From Magnaporthiopsis rhizophila (Eukaryota; Ascomycota; Sordariomycetes; Magnaporthales; Magnaporthaceae): DNA of 56,959 bases. The notes below the pieces were generated by a model. The model searched no databases. It saw nothing but the letters and a program-made list of their open reading frames with translations, and was not told the DNA's origin. Below, in pieces: positions 24,325 through 36,721 of the stretch (position 1 is its first letter; each line of letters starts with the position of its first letter). The DNA is taken from assembly GCA_003049465.1 (NCBI GenBank), contig PYSS01000176.1, forward strand, positions 1 through 56,959, written 5' to 3'. The position numbers and the translations under genes were made by a program.

Positions 24325-27300
24325 GATGCTGCTGCAGTCAGTGAATGCTTGCTGATGTTGCGCTGTTTCGTCTGTTTCGTTCGCCTGGCCTGTCCGGCCG
24401 AGCTCCCCACCAATGGGATGGGCCAGCTGGATGACGGGACTCCGCGAGATACGCGCCCAAAGTGGACATAGAGCCGTGTGTAGACTGCGAGATTGGTCAG
24501 CACACATCCGCGAAGCGACGTTGAGGACGGGAGAGATAATCCCGCTTTTGGAGGTACCAGTACAGCGCAGAGTACCTACTACCTACCTGCAAGCGACTTG
24601 AGTTGCTTCTCTTTCTCATTCTCACTTTACGGGACTGTTCTATACACTAAATTTAACTCTGTTATTCCGATACGACCTCACGTACCTTCAAATGCTGGGG
24701 CGATTTGTGTCCGAAAAAACTACCGTTCCCCATCGAGGGGCGTTTGATAATGCGCACCACGCCGTATTGGGGCCCAGGTCTTGGATCCAGCCGGCCATGG
24801 GTGTGTCACCTGCGATTCTGCATGAAGCTCCGCCGGCCAGATTTATCAGAGGCAACTGAGACAGAGGGCAGGCATGCGGCCTCCCCATCTAGGCACCTAC
24901 CCAGTTCGGTTGTTGGTTTTGCCTTTTGTTTTCTGCCAGTATATTTTAGTTTGTCGTCCTTGTCTTTTTATTTTATTTTTTATTTTTTATTTTTTATTTT
25001 TATTTCCTGTCATCTTATCAGTTTGGCGCCGGAGTTTTCCAGGCTGTGTTGTTCCTGTTCCGTGCCTGGCACCCTAAGCCGACATTGTGTCACTATCGTC
25101 GTGAGGGAGACCGCGCCCTGCACGTCGGCTCGATGGGCCCAAGATCGACATGGTTTTTTGGCGTGCAGTGGGATCCCCGTCTAATGCGCGTTCTTTGAAC
25201 GGCGCGGAGGGGCAAGCTAGCACCTAAGCCTGTTGCTCCACACGGACCCCCCGCAGCGCCCCGGGGTGTTCAGCACAAGGGGCCCCCTGCTCGACCCTGC
25301 TGGATGCATCGCGTGTGCACAAGCACGCGAGGGTCAACTCAGGGTGTCGCTTGGCGATAGGCGTGGGTCGCGGCCTTTGACAACCTCTCTCATAGCTTTC
25401 AATATCTCGGGCTTGAGGTTCCCGCTATGCCAAATGGGAAGAGAGCAGGTTTACCGTAATATCCAATCTCGATCCAGGTTTGTGTGCATTCCATTACCAC
25501 CAGACGCGTCCATGGCAGAGACTAAGGACGGCGCCGGCTTGGTGTCCGCCGCGTCGTTTTGCCATCGTAAAACCGTATCCAAAAAAGAAAGCGACCAAAA
25601 ACCTAGCATGGACGGGATGGGATGCAAAAAGGCCCCGCCCCCATCCATCCTTGTTTCTCACCCCAATGCGACGTCTTGTGGGGCACCCATCTCGTGAACC
25701 AAAAATCCAAAATTCCTGCAGCCCTCACAAGCACGACATACAAGGATGAGCTTGCCCTTCGGCTTGCCTGCCCCGGGGGTTCCTGGGAAACCGCACAAAG
25801 CATCGCTGGAAGAAGCTGGGGTGGGTGATGAATTAATTGGGTATAGGAAAATAAAGCTGTGCTTTCTTACACTGCGGTTAGCCGTGCATCGAGACAGAGC
25901 AAAAAAAACCCGAACGCCCTGCCTACCTGCCTGCCGGTAAAAACACCCGTGTTGTTTTGTTTCATTGGTTTTGAATATTTTATGCGCTCTTTTTCCGACC
26001 CGCCCATGTTGTTAATTGGGCGCGAAGCAAACGTCAAGAAGGGTAAAAACTACAAAAAAGCTCGATACACAGTCCACCTGCACATGCTGTGAAACAAAAC
26101 CAACGTCCGTGGGGCTCGAAATGGCACTCTGCCTGGCTTCCATCTCCTCGCCGCCACCCGGTGTTGACCCCATTTGATTTTTCCTCCTCTGCGGGCGAGC
26201 CGCCTCAGCTGCCAGCCCTCCAATCTCGGGCCCCTGCTGTCTCAGAAGTAGGGATTCTATAATTCCACGAATACGAATCACAGCCACGGTTTTTCTAAGC
26301 CCACTATTTTTATTATTATTCTTCGCTGGCGCCGGGCTGACGCGCAAAACGGAACCAATCCATTCTTTGAAATTTACGTGTTTGTGACGGATCAAGTCTT
26401 TGAGATCCCGCCCACTCCTTGAATGCTTCCATTTGACTTTGCCCGCCTAACAAGGTCTGTCGGTCGGTCAGTAAAAAGTGGATGGATGGATTGTGCCCTT
26501 GCTCGTATCGGCAAGGCTGAGGCTGGATGCCTGCTGTCAGTCATGTCCTCGCGAACCGGCCGGTAAGCCTGGGTAAGCTGCGCCGTCTGCACTGCATTGG
26601 GCTTGCCGTATTGCGCCATCCATTCCTCGCAGTGGCTGGCGATAATCCACTGCTGTGCTGCCAGCCCCCAACCAACCATCCATCCGTCCATGGTGGTGCC
26701 CGATGGGTGGATGCACAACAGTTACATCATCGTCCGTCCATCTAAATCGCTGGCGGGCCTGTGCTTGTTCAGGTTGTCCCAAGAGGCGATCCCCACACTC
26801 ACCGGGCAGTAGTTTGTGTGTGCAGGGGAGGCGGGAAGCCGGGGCGAGATCTGGTCTTTGCTCCCTCCTTTTTTTCTTTTTTTCTCTTCTTCCTTTTTTT
26901 TTTCTTTTTTTTTTTCGCGGTTGTACCACAGCATCACCGTCCCTCCGGTACACCCCACCGTTTCCCACACGCTGGGCCGCCTCCCTCACAGACACACAAG
27001 GTGCGCCGCGAGATGCGCCGCAGTGCGAGGGCCGCTTGTGTTACGTTCCATTAATCTCGGAGCCGAGTCTGGTCTTTTTTATTTTTTCCACGTATATCTG
27101 TCGTCGACAAAAATGCATCCTTATTTCGGAATCCTTGGCCAATACTTCCTAATGCGAAGAGCGGTGTCGACATCTAGAATAACCGCCGACACAATATGAG
27201 AATGGATCTGTCTGGACTTTCTCAGGTCGGTTCAGGTTGAAGCGGCAGCGGCGCATTGGGTCTTCAGGGGGGGCTTGCCTGATTGTCGATCTATCAAGCG

Positions 27301-28370
27301 AGGTTTCCATTTTTAACATCATATTTATTGCCTTCCATATCCGTCCAAGCCGATCTTGAATATTCACACCCTCTGCGTCCACAGCAGCTGGCCACCTGCC
27401 TCCAGTGCAGGCTGCATGTCGCAGCCCAAAGGAAATGTAACATACGGAGGTGGGTGTCGTCTGGTTGCCTCTCGGCATGGATTGGTTGAGTTGCAGGTCA
27501 GAAAAAAAAGTCCGAAGCCTGCATCAAGCGCCGCGCGCCGCCGGTGGACAATTATCATTTGTGAGGTCCCGTACCTCTTTCGGACCCGCCACTCCACCAC
27601 GACAAGATGACACCCTTTTGCTATCTCTGCCGGCGCAACACATCAGCATCAGCAGAATCAGCAGAACAACCTCGGCGGCAGCCAGAGCCGAATCGAGCTC
27701 GTTTCCCCGGTCCCCACCCGAGATATGCCAGCCTCGACCCGTTTGGGACGGCATTGCTGACCCCAGGACCGGCGTGCCAGGGGTGCGGCGTGACACCCAT
27801 CACATGAAAGATCACACGGCAAGCCCGTCGCCCGTCGCCCGTTAATAATCAAGACTAATCAGAAGGCAGCTCGCTTCGGAAATATCGACCGTGCCAAGTA
27901 GTGACGGCCCAACCAAGAACCCTGGCAGGAGGCGGCCGAACTACATCCCGGTTGCGCACGGCTTTGCGCCTCGCCGGCTGGTGTGGTTACACAAACAGTG
28001 CTCTTCAGGAATCGAGTGCGAGCTCCATCTGCAAGGGCCTGCAGGCTTCTGCGGCCAAGGGCCGGCCTCCAGAGTGGGCGCCGTAAGCCATGCACGCTGA
28101 GAAGTTGTATCCAAGGCTCATTTCCATAGGGCGCTATTGAAAATGTTTCCACGCACGAGGGCTGACATTCCATCATGCCATGGAGCTAACGTAGGCTTGA
28201 GAAGGTCCTGTTGCAGTGGCCGGGGTGTCGTCGGGCTAGGTTCGGTCCACATCCATGGTTGAACGGCTCCGGCTCCTCAGGACATTTGGGCCTGGTGGAT
28301 TCTGCTCAAGTCGGCAAGTATGAGGTACATGATACGCATGTCAAAGCCCATCAGATGGAGACCCCAGCAC

Positions 28371-28425
28371 GTACATACATACACAAACACCGGCAACGCA
28401 TCGTATGTGACATGTATGTATGTAC
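28371..28425. repeat. 13-bp perfect inverted repeat
   Basis: Left arm GTACATACATACA (28371-28383) and right arm TGTATGTATGTAC (28413-28425) are exact reverse complements around a 29-nt loop. They could form a hairpin or cruciform. No gene adjoins it. Confidence 0.85.
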
Positions 28426-31400
28426 TTATTGCCCAGTACGTGGGGCGCAGAAGACAGAGCTGCAGGGTTTTCGTGCTAAATAAATGGTTTTGCTCTTTCG
28501 AGGCACCGGAGGGTCCCGCCACAGCGGGCGTGCGTCGTTGGCGTGGGCGTGGACATTGGCGTTGGCGTTAGCGTTGACGACGACGCAGGCGAAGATGAAC
28601 GTTGTCGACCCGCCCGGATCAAGGCGCAAAAGTCGTCACCCGGGCGCCGTCAGCCGTGATTGGCTTGGAGCGGGAGGGCCGCATCTGCGATAATGAGAAA
28701 TTTACGCCACGGCTGAAACACCCCTGCGCCCCCCTCGGCGGTCGTGTTAGCAGAGGAGCACGGGCATCGGCAGGTCGGGCCCAAGAGACAAGCCCAGGCT
28801 CGGGGTATTGACGGCGGCTTTCCACCGCCCCTGTCGATTGCAGCGGCCATGGGCGAATCATGATCGACGAACACGCCAGCAGGATGGAGTGGGGGAAGCG
28901 ACGCGGTTGAGAGAAGCAAATCCCGGCCGGAAATATTGGTTTATCTGACTCACAGCCATGTAGGTAATGCCTGCCGGTCGTGGAATATGCCTCGACCAGA
29001 GAGCGGAAGCATACCCCTGCTGTAGGCTAGATGTACTCCGTGTCGGGAGAGGATGTGACTGGGCAAAATCCTGCCCGGGGCGAACAACCTTCTTTCGAGG
29101 GGTGGTCGGAGATAGGTTGGCGCGTTGGGACAAGTCAGCTGTACCGAGCTAGGCACAGATACCCGCAGTAGCTCCAGGAATCGTCGCAAAAGTTCAGCTT
29201 GTGTTCTTGTCCCGTCTTTGTTCTCCCTCTTTTTCCTTTTCTTGGGATGGTCATCCGGTTGCCGCTCACAGGGCCTTCCTTGCTCGGATCGTATCCGCCA
29301 GGCCATGCCATGAAAAGGAATAATACCCTTAATTGGGCGGCATATTGTCCGGTTGCCCTTGCTCCCTCGCGCAACTGTATGTAAACTTAAGGTGTTCGGA
29401 AATGGTAAGCCCTGCTGGGGAGTCTGGGGAAACATAAATGGCGGAAATGACGATGGTGTGAAGGTGCCAAGCTCCCCATCTGCTGGCAGGGAGGGGAGAG
29501 ATGGGTTGGTGGGCTGGTGGGGAATTGCCGCCAAGCCATGACTCTCGGAAGTGGGTGGGCCCAAAAGGAGGGGTGGGTGGGGAAGTGGATATGATGAGCT
29601 CCTTGCGCTAGCTGGGGTATCTGCATGGGCACGAAAAGCCCGCGGCAAGGGCCAGGCGACGGGCTGTTATTGGCTGCTGCGATGGCAGCTGACACACGGA
29701 CCATGGTGGGTTTGGACGAGACGGCCGCTTCCTTTCTTTCCATCCAGCCATCCCTGTCAAGGCCAACCGCATCCGTGATTGACGGGGAGAGGTCCAAAAG
29801 GGTGCTACACTGCAATGTCCCGCCCGCCGCTTGCATTTCGTCTGAAGCCTGGCCGTCTTTGAGTCGATGGTGTGACTGGCTAGGCCGATCTGGCCTCTGC
29901 ATAGGTATTACTTAGCACATGCACGCGCATACGCATATCTGAACAAAAAGGGAGGGAGGTAATGGGCTCTATAGGTAGGCTGGGAGCTATCCCTACCTAG
30001 GGAGGTAGATATCTGCGCAGCTGACTGACTGACGGAGTGCGGATGGAGGAGCAGGCAGCGGATATGAGCAGGATGCCCTAAAGATGGCGTTTTTCTCTCC
30101 TTATCTCCGACCTCGCTGCTCTGCGATGCGTCTTTGCAAGCGAAGTGACGGAACGAAATCCCGATCGGTTAAAACTGCAGTCATGCTGGGTCCTCTCCGT
30201 TTCGTATCATGGGTGGTCGTTCTTGGGCTGCCACTTTCCCCAGGGCTCCTGTCAGGGGCCAAGACACCCACCCAGCCGCCCACCCGACACTCTGGAGCGC
30301 AGCCAACAATTCATGATTCCCTCCCTCAACATCATCCCGGCTCCAGCATCTCCTATGTACTACCACCTGCCTATGTAGAATTGGTAATTTCCGGATCACT
30401 TTGCGGAAATGGCAACCAGCTGAGGAGGCGTGCAGCACAGCGACAACCGAGGTAGTGTACAGGCCAGTCAGGTCCCATCCACGGCGATAGAAGAGCCTGG
30501 GGCTGACCCCACCGACGGGTGCCGGTCCGCAGCGGAACCGTGGCACCCCTTCCTCGTGAGAGGTGGGAAACATGCACGCACCGACCACGACCAGCTGGAG
30601 ATGCGCGAAAGAACGACGGGCGGGCCATCGGCAGAGGCCACACACACTGCGCTAATGTCCGCTTCACCCACCATCTGCCCCCCCTCCCCTCCCCCATCAT
30701 AGTCTTGCAGCAGAGGTATCACCACTCCCCAGTCCAGCTGTGACCCTCGCTCGCCTTCTTTCTTTTCTCATGGCAGCCAAATCTGCAGCTGGGCGGAGCG
30801 GGAGTGACGCACACAATTGGCCGCCCTCACAGCCCTAGACCTCTTGAGTACCCGCCCGCCTACCTAGAGGTGTCGAGGTATGGTCGTGTGCTACTGAGGC
30901 CTCCGGCGGTCGCTGGGAGGAGGTATGTGGAGAAATCGGGGAGTAACCTACGTCATCCTCTGGGGAGATGGGTATCGGTGTGCCTCATGTGAAGTCCCAG
31001 AAAACAGTGTCTGGGCGACTCTCCGGCTTCAAAGGCGCAGGTGGCCGGCAGCAAATCGGGAATGGGTGCTTTGCTTTTTGTGCATCATGACGACAATCCA
31101 TGCCAGAAATCCGCCCTCCATCTCGGCTGGTGACCGAACTCCACCAGTTCTTCTGGGTTTGGCGGGAAACGGCGGGAATCCACTGGCGCAATCGGCTTCA
31201 GCGACCCGAAAAGTGGCGTTGTTTCCTAGGCCAAAGGCCCTGTAGTCCGTGCCCAAAAACTGCACAACCGGAATTATGAAAAATACGCCGAATTCATAGA
31301 TGATACTTTTCCCTTCCGGGCCAACATCTCTCAAAGATACAGGGGGTAGGAAAGCATATAAGAAGTCGAAAAGCATGATGGGAGTTTCTGTGGAACAAGC

Positions 31401-32610
31401 ACACACACTTGAGCATCCACACCCTGAAAGAAAGGGTTACTGGTGCCCATGAAACTGATGTGCTATGTAGGTGGGTCGTACACAAGGGGCGTATCGCCTA
31501 GGTAAGGTGGGAGTCGTCTCGGATGGTGCGTGTGCAAGCAGATGGAGTGGTCCAAAGAGCACCACGACCCACGCCAGGCTAACACCCCCTCCCTCCTAAA
31601 GGTGCATATGTCCGACATGCTGCTACCCGGTGGTGTATCGAGGTTGAAGGCCGGTTTCAATGAGCAGAAAACGGGCGAAACATGGACGGCGTCATGGAGT
31701 CTGAAGTGCGGCGTGTGGCACTCTACCCCAGACGGCAACTTATCTTATCTGATCACGCTGGCCCGGCCGGCGGCCGCCCGATTGCCCATCCATTCATTCG
31801 TGCTCTTTCTATTTTTGGTGCCGCGCAAGGCGGCGACCCAAGGCCAAGACCATTGGGCTCCGTGTTCCAGGAGGTGGGCTGCTTGCGTCGGACGATGACG
31901 ACAGTAGCATGGGCCAATATGGGAAAAGGGCTCGGCTGAATACAAGTCAATCGGGGCTTGATCAGACGACTTGAGCCGCATTCATGGAGGCAATTTGCTG
32001 TAATCCTCGCGCAATCTCGACACTTTTATCATCCCGCGCCCCCTTTTCTGGAGAGTCGACGCGGATTGCGCCGGCCAGTGGCATATTCATCACGGACCCG
32101 GTGCTCTGAGACTTGGGTGACAAATGCAACGGCTGGAGAGCATCATCAAGAGCGATAACGCTAGCGGAGTGGCTGAGCTTGAAGTGGTTCGAGTACTTGT
32201 GCACCTGAGGTACCAGGAGACATAGCAGCGAGTGTAGGCGGGGCGCTCTCTAAGGTGTTGTCGATATGGAATCCGATCAGCGCTGATGCCATTGAGTCCT
32301 GTCTTGCCTGCGCTTGCACGCCTGCCACAAGCGCCCGTGACGCGCGCCTGATAAGGCTTTGATAAGAAAAATTAACCGCTCCCCGCCCAAATTTTTGCCT
32401 GCGATGGAACATGGAAGCGCGTGCCTTTCTCGACGGACCCATGCTTTGCTCGCCATCGAACAACCCGGATTATGAGCGCGCACCCCTAGACAACGTGTAT
32501 TGATTGCAGTAACCTCTACGGTAACTTTCAGCTCGCCAAGCACAAGCAAGTAAACAAGCATTGGGAGTGGCGACTTTGAACAAAAGCGATCACCTCAAGG
32601 CGGCAAAATA

Positions 32611-35600
32611 ATGGCGAGCCTCAAGAGATCAATGGGCTCGGACCCACTGGCCTCGAGCATCTCAAGCAAGGTCTACGTCCGCTCGACCAGGAGCGGCAAG
32701 GTCCAAAAGATTGTAAGAGAGGTTTATCTGAGGCAGGACATCCCTTGCTCGTCCAAGATATGCTCGTCATGTCTGCAGCTCGCGCCTAGAGATGCATCTG
32801 GGAATAGTACGTGCTTTTTATCCTCTTCTTCTCTTCCACTTCCCCCTCGCATCACTCTGATTGCAAGGTGTACCGTTGACTTACCAGAGATGCAGTGATC
32901 CCCTTCGTTCTCTCCGAGAGCCCGCCAGGAACCGAGGTGTTCCCACAGGGGCACTACCTGGTGCCCGACACCAATGCCTTCCTGACTGCCATGGATCTTT
33001 TTGAGCAGAGCGATGCCTTTTGCGACGTCGTTGTCTTGCAGATTGTCCTGGAGGAGGTGCGGAACCGCTCATTGCCGCTCTACAACCGCCTGATCGCCCT
33101 GACAAAGAGCGACGAGAAGCGCTTCTACGTCTTCTTCAACGAGTTCCGCCTCGAGACCCATGTCTCCCGCGAACCGGGCGAGTCGGTCAACGATCGCAAC
33201 GACCGTGCGGTCAGGCGCGCCGCTGTCTGGTACACTGACCATCTCGCCGAAGCGGCGGCCAGATCTAACAAGCTGCCGCCCGCCGTCGTCCTTCTCAGCG
33301 ACGACAGGGGCAACCTGAAAGAGGCATTGGAGGAGGGAATTCCGGCCTGCACACTGGCCGAGTACGTCTCTTGCCTCGAGGATGGTGACAGGCTCATGGA
33401 CTTGGTCCCAGAAGCACAGGATGAGGAGGTTGTCCGGCAGAAGCCGTCTGGGTATCTCTACCCGGAATACTACACAATGTCCAAGATGATGACGGGCGTG
33501 AAAAGCGGCTTGCTGCATCAGGGTATCTTCAGCGTGTCGCCATACAACTATCTGGAAGGGACCATTCGCGTTCCCGCTTTTACCAAGCCGCTGTTGGTCC
33601 TGGGACGAGAGAACATCAACCGGGCAGTGGACGGGGACATGGTGGTGGTCGAGGTGCTGTCCAAGGACCAGTGGAAGGTGCCGTCGACCCGTATTATCGA
33701 AGAGGATGCCGTGACCAGGAACGAGAACGCGGGCGGCGATGAGGAGGAGGAGGGAGGGCGCCGGGGCGACATGGTCTCGGAGAAGGAGCGGAAAGCGCTA
33801 CAGGAGGAGGTGAAGCGGATGCAGGCCAAGGGCGCCGAGGCGCAGGCACAACCGACAGCAAAGGTAGTCGGGGTCATCAAGCGCAACTGGCGCCAATACG
33901 TCGGCCACATTGACCAGACCTCGGTCAGCCAGTCGGCAACTCAGGGCAGGAAGCAGGAGACCGTCTTCCTCATCCCGATGGATAAGAAGGTGCCCAAGAT
34001 TCGGCTGCGGACTAGGCAGGTGGGTGAACTTCTCGGCAAGAGGCTCCTAGTCACCATCGACGCCTGGGATCGGGACTCGCGCCACCCCGTCGGCCATTTT
34101 GTGCGCTCGCTCGGCGAGCTCGAGACCAAGGCGGCCGAGACAGAAGCGCTGCTGCTTGAGTACGACGTGCAGTACCGGCCCTTCCCCAAGACGGTCCTTG
34201 ACTGCCTGCCCAAGGAGGGCCATGACTGGCGGGTTCCTGCCAGCACCGACGATCCCGGCTGGAGAGACCGGGAAGACCTCCGGCCGCTACTCATCTGTAG
34301 CATCGACCCTATTGGCTGCCAGGACATCGACGACGCGCTCCACGCCAGGGCGCTGCCCAACGGCAACTTCGAAGTCGGGGTGCACATTGCCGACGTGTCT
34401 CATTTTGTGAAGCCCAACAACGCCATGGACACCGAGGCCAGCATCCGCGGCACGACCGTGTATCTGGTCGACAAGCGTATCGACATGCTGCCGATGCTGC
34501 TCGGCACAGACCTCTGCTCGCTCAAGCCGTACGTCGAGCGGTACGCCTTCTCGGTCCTGTGGGAGATGACTGCCGAGGCCGAGGTGGTGGATGTGCGCTT
34601 CACCAAGTCGGTCATCAAGTCGCGCGAGGCCTTCAGCTACGAACAGGCGCAGATCCGGATAGACGATGCGTCCCAGACGGACGAGCTGACAGAGGGCATC
34701 CGCACGCTGCTGAGGCTGTCAAAGAAGCTGAAGCAGAAGCGCATGGACGCCGGCGCCCTCAGCCTGTCGTCGCCCGAGGTCAAGGTCCAGATGGAATCGG
34801 AGACGTCGGACCCCATAGACATCAAGACCAAGGTGCACCTAGACACCATGTCGCTGGTCGAGGAGTTCATGCTGCTCGCCAACATCAGCGTCGCCGGCAA
34901 GATATACCAGGCGTCGCCGCAAACTGCCATTCTGCGGCGGCACGCGGCGCCGCCGAGGACTAACTTCGACGAGCTGGCCAACCAGCTGCGCATCAAGAAG
35001 GGCTTTGAGCTGCGCGTGGACTCGTCGCGCGCGCTGGCCGATAGCCTGGACGCGTGCGTCGAGCCGGCGGACCCCTTCTTCAACACGCTGGTGCGCATCA
35101 TGGCGACGCGCTGCATGATGTCGGCAGAGTACTTTTGCTCGGGCACGCAGGCCTACCCCGAGTTCCGCCACTACGGCCTCGCGTCCGAGATCTACACGCA
35201 CTTCACGTCGCCCATCCGCCGCTACGCCGACCTGGTGGCCCACCGCCAGCTCGCCGCCGCCATCGGTTACGAGGCCGTCGCGCCCAGCGTCCGCAGCCGC
35301 GGCAGGCTCGAGGCCGTGTGCCGCAACATCAACGTGCGCCACCGCAACGCCCAGCTGGCCGGCCGCGCCAGCGTCGCCTACTACGTGGGCCAGGCCCTGC
35401 GTGGCAAGGTGGCCGAGGAGGACGGGTTCGTCATGAAGGTCTTCAGCAACGGCTTTGTCGTCTTCGTGCCCCGCTTCGGCGTCGAGGGGCTGATCCGCCT
35501 CCGCGACCTGGCCGAGCCCGAGCCCGAGGCCGAGTTCGACGCCGAGAATTACGTCCTGCGCACCTCGGGCTCCCGCGAAGTCGCCGTCGAGCTGTTCCAA

Positions 35601-35675
35601 AAGGTCAAGGTCCGCATCACGGACCAGAAGGACGAGACGACGGGCAAGCGTGGGATCAAGATGGAGCTGATCTAG
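32611..35675 (+). CDS. DIS3: Exosome exonuclease/endonuclease DIS3 (RRP44)
   Basis: Catalytic subunit of the RNA exosome, with 3'-5' exonuclease and PIN endonuclease activities, in nucleus and cytoplasm. Two exons, 32611-32806 and 32896-35675 (991 aa; yeast Dis3 is 1001). The N-terminal CR3 cysteines are C46, C51 and C54. The PIN domain has acidic residues at D90 (PDTNAFL), E118/E119, D168 and D201/D202. Two cold-shock-like domains follow. The RNB centre is DPIGCQDIDDAL, with D536, D542, D544 and D545. An S1 domain ends the protein (GKVAEEDGFVMKVFSNGFV). The intron joins A to TG, giving Met66, and a premature-stop acceptor lies 8 nt upstream. AATAAA signals occur at 35801, 35814 and 35830. 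It converges with SSK2. Confidence 0.96.
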
Positions 35676-36721
35676 GTAGTCATACAAATCTAATGGAACA
35701 GGGAAATAGAAGTGTGTTATTGGGAATACGCGGTGATTGTGTGTTAAAACCAGCATTCTGTGCCATTTTTGGGAATGGTGCGTCTAATGTAGACCCAAAA
35801 AATAAAAAATAAGAATAAAAAGCTGAAAGAATAAAATGAAACATAAAAACAAAGGTTACGAGGAGACGAGGTGGATGGGATTAGCACAGTTGTTGCATCG
35901 GAATGTCCTATGTATTAAAGATGCATAGAATAGAATCGACGAGGTCACCCTGACACTGCCCTCGCCTCTGTCCCGTATTCTCTCTCAAGCCGCACATCCA
36001 CCCATCATCCATTTGTAGTGATGAAACAGCCTGGTAGCGGGAGGCACCGCCCCTCCCATGCTCGGGCAAGGATCAAAAGATTAAGTACCTGGTTAAGTAA
36101 GACAGAATAGGTAGGTATGTATGTAACAGAAGCCCAATGAGAGTCGTGATGTTCGTAAGGAAAAAAAAAACAAAAAACAAAAGAAGAGGCATCAAGAAAG
36201 GAAGGGTGGTGGAGGCACAACCTCCAAAACCGAAGACAGCTTCACCCGCCAGGAAGCAGCCGCGGATTGGGCAATGCAGGTGTCAAGTAGGGGTGAGGGC
36301 CGGGATTAGGAAGACGAGAGAACCCCTACAAGATACAGAGCGGAAAAAAAGAGAGAAAAGTCTCGGAATCCCTCGCTCGACTCGACGCTCTTGCAATGTT
36401 TTCTTATTGGTATGATAAGTTGTGCATGCGTGTTACTTCCGAGGAAGCATTCTCAAAGACCCCGACGTGTTACGTCCATCTATGACGATTTGGCCGAGCA
36501 GAGAGGAATATGTAGTATGGCGGAGCAGGGGGGAATCGAGCCGGCAGGGAAACAAGGAGCTTTTGTAGACAAAGCGACAGCCGGAGCGACAGCCGAGGCT
36601 ACCGCAAGAGGGTATAAGAGGTCAAAGTATAGTCAAGACTAAAGATGACAGATGATGTAACAAAAGTACTGGTGCCAAGAGGCATCAATAAAGGGAGGAA
36701 GGGGAAGGGGAAAAAAAAGAT
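35676..36721. other. Convergent 3' region DIS3-SSK2
   Basis: This region contains the 3' UTRs of two converging genes. Three AATAAA words at 35801-35835 probably serve DIS3. An A-rich stretch at about 36160-36184 and a repeated GTAGGTATGTATGTA word near 36111 are present. I see no gene. Confidence 0.5.
35801..35835 (+). terminator. DIS3 polyadenylation signals
   Basis: Three AATAAA hexamers at 35801, 35814 and 35830, 125-160 nt past the DIS3 stop, in an A-rich context typical of fungal 3' ends. Confidence 0.55.

Larger units (their letters stand above)
21826..32610. other. 10.8-kb gene-poor region
   Basis: This spacer between divergent RSC7 and DIS3 holds no gene I can support. Its parts differ. 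21826-23900 is probably RSC7 promoter and leader DNA: A-runs, a GT/GA microsatellite near 22659-22684, and G-rich plus-strand DNA with repeated GGGTGG and GGATGG words at about 23480-23790. 24289-24324 is a perfect 12-bp tandem repeat. 24969-25007 is T-rich with phased A residues. 26870-26915 is T-rich. 28371-28425 is a 13-bp inverted repeat. AGGTAC/ACCTAC words recur at 24550-24600, 29970-30010 and 30840-30870. The many 60-380 codon frames overlap on both strands and show no family sequence. Confidence 0.5.

Noticed and set aside
28950..29648. 232-codon minus-strand open frame in the gene-poor block
   Set aside because: Pro/Ser/His-rich, no recognisable motif, overlapping frames on both strands, no adjoining exon signals.
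34839..35756. 305-codon minus-strand open frame
   Set aside because: It is antisense to the RNB/S1 part of DIS3 and has no family resemblance.
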